Shown here piece after piece: positions 36,278 to 46,424 of a stretch of DNA of 64,000 bases. The notes below the pieces were generated by a model. That model made no database searches. It saw nothing but the letters and a program-made list of their open reading frames with translations, and was not told the origin of the DNA. The DNA is from Acanthosoma haemorrhoidale (Eukaryota; Arthropoda; Insecta; Hemiptera; Acanthosomatidae): positions 52,225,239 through 52,289,238 of the forward strand of contig OV884012.1 in assembly GCA_930367205.1 (NCBI GenBank). The letters run 5' to 3'. How positions within the stretch are numbered: the stretch's first letter is position 1; each line of letters starts with the position of its first letter. The translations under genes and the position numbers were made by a program.

Positions 36278-39188
36278 TCACAATGATTGACCAAGGAGCT
36301 CACTTTGTTTCAATTCTAACATTTTTTCAGCTTTACCGACATGAATTTCTCCAAGATGTTTTACCTGAAATATAGAAAAAAAAATATACATACAAAAATA
36401 TAACAGAATTAATAGCCAACAATTTAGATACCCCTACTTGTTCAGATAACTGTATACTTGTATCCTCTGATAAGCCTTCTTTCACTTTATTTTTTAATGA
36501 TTTTAAATATTTATTTTGTACATCATGGATTCCTTCCCTGCATTTCATGAAATGAGCTTTAGCATTTTTTGCTAATCCTTCTCTGTACTCCTTTGTGACC
36601 CTAAAATTATTAAGAAACACTATTTAGTCCTTTGTGAAGGTATATTTTCAACTTTTAACCCTGAAAATTTTAAAGTAACACCTTCCGGCAAGTTAATCCA
36701 GAAAATAAATTAAGTAGTTGTCAGAAAAAGAGCATGTAAGTTAAAAAAAATAGATCATATGAAGGCCATTGAAAAGTGCATGGATAGTGAGGAGTGTTCA
36801 GACTGGAAATTTTTCAAGAAATTTCAGGGAAGCATTGTTTAGAATTGTAATAAAGTTATTACAAACTCTGTGTGAACAGAAACACAAAATGACATTGATG
36901 CAGGAGCAATGACCTTAAATACCGACAGCATGGCATGGTGGACTCAGCAAGTGTTCTTGTATAAGACAGCTGCTAGCACACAAACTAGTCCAGACAATAC
37001 AAAAATTCACCTAGCTCACAGTAATAAAAACCAATAAGCCAGCCAACATATCTTCAGCATCTCAATAATAGAGGGAAATGAACAGTTTTTGTATTGTCAC
37101 AGGGAAAAAGAGAAATCAGCAATGTTGGTGAACTGTGGTGTGGTGGATCAGAGGGTTTAGAAAACCCAGGGATGCAATAAAACAAGTTATTAATTTCACT
37201 CAAGAAATTTCTAATATAATTCATAAATTTATAATATAATTCTTCTACAGGATCATAATAAAAAAAAAAAAAAAATGCAATTGTTGGCCCTTGACTTGAG
37301 GTCTGCTATTTGACAAGAAATATTAATAATGCAATGATGTAATATAGAAATTAGTAATGTTAATGAAACCTTGATTTTAGGCATGAATTTGATGGTTTTA
37401 GGGATCAGACAGCTTGAATCATAATTAAAGATCTGTATTTTATTGTGAGTCAACATTTCTATTCTATGCATCTTTACGGGTTCGGTTAAAAGGTGTTGAG
37501 ATGCTTAAATTAAAACTTTTACCAATCCAATTTTGAAATAACAGTTAAAAACAATTGTTTATGTAACATCATCCATGAATAATCCTTAAGTAATATATTT
37601 TTAATCATATATTAAATACCCTAAATTAATAAATCTTAAACCCATTCAAAATTACTTTGGTATTGGAATAAATATAGTTGTTCCATCCTGTTGCGGATTT
37701 AAATTCATTCCAGAAGAGGCTAGAGCTTTTAGTACAGATGGTATGGCTTGCGGAAAATCATTCATGTTAATAATAACAGTTTTAGGATTTTTTCTGATGA
37801 TCTGCCCCAGCTCCATTAGGGCATATTTCTTATCATCAAATTTAACTGTCAAATTGTCAATAGCACCTGAAAAAAATATGATAACAATAATTAAATCATT
37901 TCAGTGATTCTGACACTAAAAATTGTTGATTTTTGAACAATTTCATGCATACAAGTCATTAGTTATTTCTACTAGCTGTGGCAAGAAGTCTAATTTTTCA
38001 GTCTTAGCTGAGGGTTTTGTTTTTTACAAGCAAAGAATAAAAAGAAAAACTTAAATCCAATGTGTAATAGATATTTAGTTTCAAACACTTTGATTCATTG
38101 ATAATCTTGATTTTGGTAAATATCTTCACTATGTTTAGATCACTATAAATTTTTATATTGTACTTTTTGTATTTTGCTCACTGATATATATATTTTTTTT
38201 TGCACTCGCCTTACCTAAGGTTGGAGTGTAGGCTGTAATGAAAGCTATAGGTAATTAAATATTAATGTTACTAAATTTAGTTCAGAAATGCAGAAACTTA
38301 CATTACCTGTTGAAGATCGCAGTGAAAGCTGCATGATAAAAACTTCCTTCATTTTTGCGATTGGGTTTTCTAGCTCAGATTTCAATTTTTCCACATTTAT
38401 TACCTCAGCGAGAAAATTTTCATTGATTTCAATGTTCTTCTTTTTTCCTCCTTTTCCTGAGACAAAAATCACAAACAAGCTCTAACAAAATTAACAAAAC
38501 ATCAATAAAAATTTTTTTCTTTGGAGCCACTGGCGACGCAGCCATAAAAATTACAGATAATAATTGAAACATGTGAAACTGTTTCAATGCTAAGTCTTAT
38601 TTCTATAGAAGTGTTGTGCTACAAACATTAGATTTTTGCCTAAAGCCTTTATTTGATTTTGCCAAGGTCCATGATGGTAATGAGTGGAATATCGGAGTTA
38701 AACAACATAAAAATAAATAGAAAAGGTAGTTGAGAGTAATTCGTGCGCTTGTTTTTATTTGTTTGTTGTTTGTCACAAATTTTTTTATGAATGAATTACC
38801 AGTTTATCACATTCCCAATTAAACTTCACAGAAATTAATAAACTGCTCCGTGTTATAGGTCAGAAATATTGTCTTTCAACTTGATCTGTAGCATGGCTAT
38901 CTTATATTCATTCATCGAAAAATAAGATACTTTACTTTTCAGGGTAGTAAATATTTTGCTTAAAATTATTTGTTTACAATAATGTTATAAAGGGGGTATA
39001 CATTCAATCAAACCTTTATCTTCCTTAAGTTTATTTTTTCCTTTGGCATAAAATCTGCTCGAATTATGCCTTAACAAAACATCATCTTTAATTAAAAAAA
39101 CCGTGCTATTCATAGTACTTTGAAGGTATTTGGCATGATTCGGTGCCACGCAAGTACGCAGTGATCTAAAAATCACTGGCCTGAACAT
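36278..39188 (-). CDS. MRRF: Mitochondrial ribosome recycling factor, complete
   Basis: Releases mitochondrial ribosomes from mRNA after termination, with mitochondrial EF-G2, in the matrix. Five exons join in frame to 261 codons plus stop (human: 262): 39014-39188, 38307-38456, 37656-37866, 36438-36600, 36278-36364. All four introns are GT-AG and phases agree. Exon 1 encodes a basic, Arg/Ser-containing leader (MFRPVIFRSLRTCV...) like a matrix-targeting peptide, then a Lys-rich linker. Exons 2-5 carry the RRF fold: helix one (KMKEVFIMQLSLRSS), the domain II beta strands with SGMNLNPQQDG and TTIFIPIPK, then VTKEYREGLAKNAK, where the chain returns to the helical bundle, and a C-terminal helix ending ELLGQSL. 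Introns are 149-1055 bp. I chose this ATG because it opens the targeting peptide and gives the family length. Confidence 0.95.
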
Positions 39189-40938
39189 AATGCATCAATA
39201 CACGACCGGTTAAATTTAAACAGTGGGATACTTTCACCGATGAGACAAAATTAATGTTTATAACCTTTCTTATCTGTAATCCTAATCCCGGATGTTCTCT
39301 TATCAATTCAGAAGAGAGTTCTAGTGGAAGTTTTGAGAACTACTAGAATGCTGTAGTTTATAATTAGGTCTGACTATCCCCGCTAGAGATCTCTTGACAT
39401 ATCAAAATCTTTATGTATTTTTCAAATCCCCTTTATACCTGAAAAAATCAAGTCCATTATCTGCCATCAAGATGCATATTTCAATTAAGGGCTTCATTAC
39501 GAATTCAATAACCGTTTATATGATTTTTTTTGTCATTGTACCCACTAAACTCTTAACTCATAATTCATATTATTAATCTAGATGTGATTTTTAATTTTAC
39601 ACACAACTCAAAATGATAGAAAAATATATATTTTAAGTTTATAAGAAATTAACTTATGACCAATTTGTTTTTATGTCTTTTATGTTTTTCTTTTATACCT
39701 AGTACCTTGGGGGTATTCCCTACCTAACCCACGGGTTGTGTTGAAGTAGCGAACACAGTGGTAGTGACGGGTTTTTATGTTTACAGTAAAAGAACAAAAA
39801 TAAATAATATATTCCTAACACAGACGTTGAGATTTTCAATTTGTTGTTTTGATTGCACTCAAAATTTAGTGAAGCATATATTGTTTTAATACTAAGTAAT
39901 TAACTAATTAGTAACACTAATGTCTTATGATGGTGGATATATTGTTTATGTCATCTTCACATCATGTGATTTTGAAGTAAAATTCCATGTCTCAAGCTGA
40001 AACAGAGTACAAAGACAAACAGAAAGATATACCTGTGTGTAATTGCATAAACTTAATGGTTTTTGGTTTTGAATAAATCAATAAACCCTAAAAAATAGAT
40101 AATTATGCGAGTACTAGTAATGAATTATTTTCTTTCGCTGCAAGTATAGAGTAATTATTGAAAGCACAAACATATATAAATAAGATAATGTATATTTTTT
40201 CTAAAAATTTGCATGTATAGAAAAGTTTCTAGCTTTATTTTAATGATTACAGAATTTCAGCTTTGTAAGACTCATTTAATTTAAAAATTCCAACAAATGG
40301 GAAAATTAACCATTAAATTATATTGTCGTGTAGTCAACTAACTAAAAATATGAAAAAAAAAATTCAAGAAGCAATTGCCTCACTGTTTTGTTTTTTCATC
40401 ATTTCAAATATTATAATTTTAACAATAAAATTTAAAACTATATTTAAAAAAATATTTACAAACTAAATGAGGGACGTAGAAAGTGAACAAACAATAACAT
40501 GATGGTTCAAGTGCAGGTGAAGGTAACTTTCTTAATTACTTATCAATTGATTGTGAAAAGGCTATTCATTATTTTTACCAAATATAACTCATTTCATTCT
40601 CTGAACCATTCCAGTCATAAACGCATTTTATTTTTTTAAGGTTTGAATATATTTTTGCACACCACCATGATGCCTTTAATTATGAGAAGAACATCAGTAG
40701 TTTAAATATTATACAGCTTCTGAGCTGTCACTCAAGAGCCGTTACTTCAGAAATATTGAAAGTTTGAGAGATGCAGAAGGTTAGTCATAGTTAAGAGATT
40801 AGTGTCCAAATTTATATATTTATTTTTCATATATTTCTCTTTATTATGTATTAGCCAAGTCATGCACAGCCTACATTTTTTAACATATCTTTAAAATTTA
40901 ATTATATTGGATGATTTTTATGATTGCTATCATATAAC
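39189..40938. other. Intergenic DNA upstream of MRRF
   Basis: AT-rich and without a gene I can support. The first hundred bases or so right of 39188 should hold the MRRF promoter; no clear TATA box stands out. Confidence 0.35.
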
Positions 40939-40946
40939 ATTTAGAC

Positions 40947-42527
40947 CAGGCCTGGCCAACCCAAATTATTTCATGGGTCAATTTGATGACGCATAACATT
41001 ATAACAGGCCGCACTTTAGACATACTTTTAAAAAATTTAATACTAATAAAAAATGAATAAAATATTACTTTTATACCATGATTCAATATAACTCTCAAGT
41101 CTTAATGAATGAGATATTTATTTATCCTGTATTTCACTTCATTTTTGTAAATCTATACTTATATTCGACGTTAGACATCTTAGCTGGTTTTCTAAATTGG
41201 CATCATGTTGGTAAACGTGATGAACTCATTGTAAATTTCATCTTCAAAACAAATGTTTCACAAACATGTAGATCCAAAAGCACTTACAACTCGTTGCACA
41301 AAATATCTTAAGCTGGAATATCTCTCGGATGTAATATAAGTATTGTAAAAATTAATTTTTGGTATGGAAACCAAAAACTTGTTTAATTTCATTGTTGCTC
41401 TGTAACTCAATTAACTGACTCCATTAGCAGATTTTCAAGAACACTGTTCATATGAAATGGGCATGAAAATATTTCATACATTTTGCCCTATTTTGCTAAT
41501 TCTGAGAAACGGCCGTCATCTCAAGATGATGCAGTTATAAGTTAGTTTATTTCATCAGCATATTTTGTGAAATTATTAGGTTGGGTATTTGGGAAATTAT
41601 TTAACAACAGAAAATGGTGAGCATTATTATTCCTAAGTTGGCATTCAAATAACAATAACTTCTTATTAAAAGCTTTGATAAAATTACAAGCGTCGATTAT
41701 GAAATTATCTTGCCCTTGCAAGTCCTTATTTCCCTGTAAGTTTTTCTGTTATATCCACGAAAAAACATAGGTCTAAAACCAATCAACATCACTTAATTCA
41801 AGAACAGATTCTTTTTTCTCGTTCATAAACATATCTATTTCCACCCGTAAATTAAAAAATCTTTTTAAACATTTTCGACAGCTATCTAACATTGGTAAAA
41901 TACACGATATTACCATATTTAGAAGATAGACCATGGAATTCTTTGAGTGGCCAGTGGTAGATGGTTGTAATGATGTACCAAACACCATTTGCTGAGCTTT
42001 CAATTGCGATTTAAGCGTAGTTTTCTTAGAACGTTTTACTTCTTTACTGAAATTTACATTTTCAATATTTTTCGTCTCAGATGCCTTATAACGTTATGTT
42101 CCTTAAATAGATCGGCTGTCTCTCTACAAATTAAGCACACTCATTTTGCAATGGGAAATAATAATATTTTTCATCATTAAATTTCCTATTTTTATCAACA
42201 ACTTTTATTTTCTTTAAATTCATCCTGAAATGTTAAAAAAAATTCAAATAAATGTTAGTTGGAGAATATTGGTATATTACACAGGCAACAAAATTTACTT
42301 TTTAAAGTAAATTTAGTATCTATTCTTGTTTTATAATGATACATTATAATTATGTAAAAATACTAATATTTAATAGCTTTTTTATGACTTAGTAGTGATC
42401 ACTTGTCATTTAACATTTATAATTACTTTTATCAATTAAACATTTTATTAAATTGTAAACGTTTCACTCGAAATATAAAATCGCCAGGCACAATGTAACA
42501 TGACGAGCCGCATGCTGGCCAGGTCTG
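40947..42527 (-). mobile_element. hAT element, internally deleted and decayed, with perfect 8-bp target duplication
   Basis: The element has CAG-type hAT ends: left 'caggcctggccaac', right (inverted) 'cagacctggccagc'. It is flanked by identical 8-bp duplications 'atttagac' at 40939-40946 and 42528-42535. At 1581 bp it is shorter than an autonomous copy. On the minus strand the remains of a BED-type N terminus (CLICRETADLF and following His, broken by frameshifts around 42060-42200) and a later segment (KRFFNLRVEIDMFMNE, minus 41773-42003) match the equivalent parts of the intact transposase at 44341-46146, so it is a related element. It is not autonomous. Confidence 0.88.
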
Positions 42528-42689
42528 ATTTAGACAGCGGACACGGAGCTAAAAGATCCAATCTTTAAGTAAAACCTCACATTTTAAAAGTGATGAGAGG
42601 ACTAAATTTCACGTTATTTTGTTTATCTTGACCCACAACTAACAATCAACTATAAAAAAACCATTCGTTTATTTACGTAGTTTGTTTTC

Positions 42690-42765
42690 GGGCTCTGGGT
42701 TGGTTCAGTTGGCAGAGCACACGCAGATCTGGAGATTGGATTCAGGTCCTATCAATATCCTTTTC
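42690..42765 (+). repeat. tRNA-derived SINE head (pol III box A/B-like)
   Basis: 'ggttggttcagttggcagagc' has the shape of a tRNA box A region, and about 35 bases later 'ggattcaggtcc' resembles box B. The stretch does not close an acceptor stem, so it is not a functional tRNA gene. The hAT composite begins right after it, so the transposon probably landed in or beside an older SINE. Confidence 0.4.
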
Positions 42766-43043
42766 CTTTAGATCAGGTATGGGCAACCTTTGACATGTTA
42801 TGGACCAAACTTTAGTGTGCAAATACGTTCGCGGGCCGCGTTTAAAAGTAGTGCATTTTAAAGTAGTGTTCATAATTTTTAGCGATAGATATCAGTCAGC
42901 CATGAAATAATACGACAATGTTATTACAACACAATTTATTAAAATAACAAAATGAAATGAAAAAATAGGTACCTACAGCATTAAATTAAATCGTTAAATT
43001 TAGAATTGTTACAAACTACGAAAGTTAAATAGCGACACCGAAA

Positions 43044-43793
43044 TCAATGAGACACTTGAGCTTGAATTTGGGAAACTAATTCATCGATGTTTGGATTAAT
43101 TCCACTGGTACAAAGACGTAAAGAATTTTCCAAATTATCGTCAGTCAGCCTTGTACGATGTTTTGATTTATTAACTTTCATCAATGAAAAGAACTGTTCG
43201 CATTTATAAGTACTGCCAAACGCACAAATCAATCTTCTTGCAAATTTTCTAAGCTGCGGAAAATGGTCTTCTTCGAGGTATTTTTTGTAGAAATCGCACA
43301 ACTCCACGTCTTCAAATTTAGATTTTAGGAGTGAGTTTTCTTGAATCTCGATCAACTCCATTTGCAAGTGTATTGGAGCATTTTGTACATTACTTTTTGT
43401 TGGAGTAGCAAATAAATTGAAACAGTCTTCCATGTGTTTGAAATCGCTAAATCTGATCGAAAATTGTGAACTAACTATAAAACTAGCTTTCACAACATTA
43501 TCAAGTTGTGTTCTTTGTCTATGAAATATTTGCTGCTGTTTTTCCAAATTTGCGGTAAGTTTCTGGATTTTGTCTTTTCTTATTTGTCCTGTCAGTGAGA
43601 GCAGCGTAGGATGCTTAGTTGAGTAATGCCTCTTTATATTGAATTCTTTCATCACCGAAATGGATTCATTACACATCAAACAAATAGGCTTACCATTGTG
43701 CAAGATAAAGAAGAATTCTTCAGTCCATTTTTCTTGAAACTGGCGACCCTCTGCATCTACTTTTCGTTTCCTTCCACCAGACATCATTTTCAT
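43044..43793 (-). pseudogene. Internally deleted hAT transposase, 249 codons, still in frame
   Basis: Residues 1-109 are identical to the N terminus of the 601-aa transposase nearby and include the BED-like zinc finger (CLMCNES, later HYSTKH). The next residue equals position 462 of the full protein, and the rest matches the C-terminal dimerisation region (FPQLRKFARRL, CEQFFSLMKVN) to the same stop. The 352-codon deletion (junction between 43466 and 43467) removes Asp183 and Asp250, so catalysis is impossible. The reading frame is undamaged and could encode a DNA-binding, dimer-forming fragment. However, this copy lost the TATA box present in the full one (its homology stops 9 bases after the predicted start site), so expression would need a foreign promoter. 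Confidence 0.9.
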
Positions 43794-43921
43794 TTACTTA
43801 TCGTTCGATAAACTTAATAAGAAAATAGGTATAATTAGTAAGCACTCAAGATGCACACAAAGTCACAAAGCAAACTTATCACCACGGTAGCTCGGTAACA
43901 CGCTTTAGATACGCTTTAGAT

Positions 43922-43975
43922 CGTATGTGGGCAACAGCCAGCCCGCGGGCCGGATCCGGCCCGCGAGACATTTTG
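43922..43975 (+). other. hAT 5' end with GC-rich subterminal palindrome
   Basis: Right after the 5' terminus lies a perfect 22-base palindrome (43943-43964, centred on 'ggatcc', with arms built from 'gcgggcc'). The motif 'gcgggccgcg' or its complement recurs near the 3' end (about 46349-46360, and in the left copy at about 42833-42842). Repeated subterminal motifs are typical transposase-binding sites of hAT elements; the binding role here is inferred. Confidence 0.6.
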
Positions 43976-44197
43976 AAAAACCCAATTTAAAAAAAAAAAA
44001 TACACTACTTACTCATACTCATGGAATCAAGTGAGCGAGCAAGCCGAGTGGCGGTGATCATCAAAGAGTGAGGCGGCAAACATCAAAGTTCAAAGCCATT
44101 GATGTTTGCCGCCACACTGGCGGCGCAACAAAGGATTATTGCTTCGCAATTGTATTGTTCTACACTAGACGATTCTAGATCATTCCTTCATTTTGCC

Positions 44198-44236
44198 TAT
44201 ATAAGCGGGTGGATGGCCGGAACTTAGTTCAGTCCT
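44198..44236 (+). promoter_or_regulatory. Core promoter of the intact hAT transposase
   Basis: TATATAA at 44198-44204 is followed by the arthropod initiator TCAGTC at 44229-44234, with the predicted start A at 44231, 33 bases from the first T of the TATA box. That is the expected spacing. It gives a 5' leader of about 110 bases before the ATG at 44341. The inverted copy has lost this segment. Confidence 0.7.
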
Positions 44237-44340
44237 ATTCGAGCTACCGTGGTGATAAGTTTGCTTTGTGACTTTGTGTGCATCTTGAGTGCTTACTAAT
44301 TATACCTATTTTCTTATTAAGTTTATCGAACGATAAGTAA

Positions 44341-46146
44341 ATGAAAATGATGTCTGGTGGAAGGAAACGAAAAGTAGATGCAGAGGGTCGCCAGTTTCAA
44401 GAAAAATGGACTGAAGAATTCTTCTTTATCTTGCACAATGGTAAGCCTATTTGTTTGATGTGTAATGAATCCATTTCGGTGATGAAAGAATTCAATATAA
44501 AGAGGCATTACTCAACTAAGCATCCTACGCTGCTCTCACTGACAGGACAAATAAGAAAAGACAAAATCCAGAAACTTACCGCAAATTTGGAAAAACAGCA
44601 GCAAATATTTCATAGACAAAGAACACAACTTGATAATGTTGTGAAAGCTAGTTTTATAGTTAGTTCAAAATTGGCAAAGTCATTGAAACCATTTGCCGAA
44701 GGAGAATTTATCAAGGAGTGTATGTCAGAAGTTTGCAGTGTTTTGTGTCCTGAAAAGAAAAATGAATTTGAAAAAATTAGTTTGTCAAGACGAACCGTTG
44801 TACGACGTATAGAAATGATGGCTAATGATATAAAAACAACATTGACTGGCCGTATGACTGGTATTGAATCATTTTCCATAGCATTAGACGAGAGCACCGA
44901 TTTGTCTGACATAGCTCAACTGGCTATATTTATTCGAGGTGTTGATAAAGAATTCACTATTACTGAGGAATTGCTTGCTTTACAGCCGCTAAAAGGAACC
45001 ACTACAGGAGAGGACATTTTTAATGAAGTTCAAAAGGTATTCACAAGTTTTGGCTTGCCATGGTCGAAATTAGTTGGAGTATGCACAGATGGTGCACCTT
45101 CTATGGTCGGCTTACGTAAAGGTTTCATCGGAATTTTGAATGAAAAAGCAACTGAATTAAATGTGCAAAAAGATGGTTTGATAGTCCTTCATTGCATTAT
45201 CCACCAACAGAACTTGTGTTCTAAGTCCATTCGACTCCAGAATGTTATGAATGTGGTAGTAAAAACCATCAATTTTATTCGATCCCGAGGGCTTAACCAT
45301 CGTCAGTTCAAGGCGTTTTTGGATGAAATATCAGCCGAGTATGACGACGTAACATATTATTGTGAAGTCAGATGGCTAAGCAAAGGGAAAATGCTGAAAC
45401 GGTTTTACGAGCTTAGAAATGAGATAGCAGAATTTATGCAAATAAAAGATAAACCACTATCTGAATTGAGTGACGCAAAATGGATATGTGACTTAGCATT
45501 TCTTGTCGACCTTACAGGCCATTTGAATGATTTAAATTTGAAACTTCAAAAACAAGGACAGTTAGTAAATGATTTGTACAGCCATTTGAAAGCGTTTCAG
45601 AACAAAATCCGCTTGTGGGAGGCACATATGCTGTCTGGTAACAGTTACCATTTCACCACGCTCTCTGCGTATGAAAATATTGCTTACGCTCAATATGCTG
45701 AAGAACTCAAGTTACTGTCGGAGCAATTTTCGATCAGATTTAGCGATTTCAAACACATGGAAGACTGTTTCAATTTATTTGCTACTCCAACAAAAAGTAA
45801 TGTACAAAATGCTCCAATACACTTGCAAATGGAGTTGATCGAGATTCAAGAAAACTCACTCCTAAAATCTAAATTTGAAGACGTGGAGTTGTGCGATTTC
45901 TACAAAAAATACCTCGAAGAAGACCATTTTCCGCAGCTTAGAAAATTTGCAAGAAGATTGATTTGTGCGTTTGGCAGTACTTATAAATGCGAACAGTTCT
46001 TTTCATTGATGAAAGTTAATAAATCAAAACATCGTACAAGGCTGACTGACGATAATTTGGAAAATTCTTTACGTCTTTGTACCAGTGGAATTAATCCAAA
46101 CATCGATGAATTAGTTTCCCAAATTCAAGCTCAAGTGTCTCATTGA
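44341..46146 (+). CDS. hAT-family transposase, intact 601 aa (ZBED/GTF2IRD2-like)
   Basis: A single uninterrupted frame fills the element between its 5' leader and a 270-bp 3' region. Residues 38-61 form a BED-like zinc finger (C38, C41, H56, H61) for binding the element ends. The RNase H-like catalytic core shows ALDES with Asp183 and CTDGAPSM with Asp250. A helical insertion region (about 300-460) contains CEVRWLSKGKMLKRFYELR and WICDLAFLVDLTGHLN. The C-terminal hAT dimerisation region (about 528-578) carries the third acidic residue, Glu551, in CEQFFS. These are the landmarks of the hAT group from which vertebrate ZBED5, FAM200 and GTF2IRD2 genes descend. No stop, shift or missing catalytic residue is visible, so the enzyme may still be active. 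Being inside a transposon with termini and target duplication, it is not a domesticated host gene. Confidence 0.95.
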   Translation: MKMMSGGRKRKVDAEGRQFQEKWTEEFFFILHNGKPICLMCNESISVMKEFNIKRHYSTKHPTLLSLTGQIRKDKIQKLTANLEKQQQIFHRQRTQLDNVVKASFIVSSKLAKSLKPFAEGEFIKECMSEVCSVLCPEKKNEFEKISLSRRTVVRRIEMMANDIKTTLTGRMTGIESFSIALDESTDLSDIAQLAIFIRGVDKEFTITEELLALQPLKGTTTGEDIFNEVQKVFTSFGLPWSKLVGVCTDGAPSMVGLRKGFIGILNEKATELNVQKDGLIVLHCIIHQQNLCSKSIRLQNVMNVVVKTINFIRSRGLNHRQFKAFLDEISAEYDDVTYYCEVRWLSKGKMLKRFYELRNEIAEFMQIKDKPLSELSDAKWICDLAFLVDLTGHLNDLNLKLQKQGQLVNDLYSHLKAFQNKIRLWEAHMLSGNSYHFTTLSAYENIAYAQYAEELKLLSEQFSIRFSDFKHMEDCFNLFATPTKSNVQNAPIHLQMELIEIQENSLLKSKFEDVELCDFYKKYLEEDHFPQLRKFARRLICAFGSTYKCEQFFSLMKVNKSKHRTRLTDDNLENSLRLCTSGINPNIDELVSQIQAQVSH

Positions 46147-46424
46147 TTTCGGTGTCGCTATTTAACTTTCGTAGTTTGTAACAATTCTAAATTTAACGAT
46201 TTAATTTAATGCTGTAGGTACCTATTTTTTCATTTCATTTTGTTATTTTAATAAATTGTGTTGTAATAACATTGTCGTATTATTTCATGGCTGACTGATA
46301 TCTATCGCTAAAAATTATGAACACTACTTTAAAATGCACTACTTTTAAACGCGGCCCGCGAACGTATTTGCACACTAAAGTTTGGCCCATAACATGTCAA
46401 AGGTTGCCCATACCTGCTTTAGAT

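Larger units (their letters stand above)
42766..46424. mobile_element. hAT inverted dimer: full-length copy plus truncated inverted copy within one target duplication
   Basis: The unit 42774-46416 is bounded by 'ctttagat' at 42766-42773 and 46417-46424. The right copy (43922-46416, 2495 bp, plus) is complete. It opens CGTATGTGGGCAAC and closes as the inverse of CAGGTATGGGCAAC, with its own 'ctttagat' directly before it (43914-43921). The left copy (42774-43894, minus) ends outward in the same 3' terminus. It lacks 1056 bp of coding sequence and the 5' 318 bp, including the 5' terminus and promoter. Over the shared 1121 bp I find the copies essentially identical (one substitution noticed, near 42803). 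Between them is a 27-bp junction ending in 'ctttagatacgctttagat'. The near-identity implies a recent origin. Confidence 0.9.

Noticed and set aside
38288..38485. 65-codon plus-strand frame
   Set aside because: Antisense to MRRF exon 2.
42690..42765. Possible tRNA gene
   Set aside because: Box A- and B-like blocks are present but no acceptor stem pairs, so only a tRNA-derived SINE is supported.
43626..43811. 61-codon plus-strand frame, identical to minus 44323-44508
   Set aside because: Both are antisense shadows of the BED-domain part of the two hAT transposase copies; identity reflects the inverted repeat, not a gene.
44610..44912. 100-codon minus-strand frame
   Set aside because: Antisense to the intact hAT transposase, no domain.
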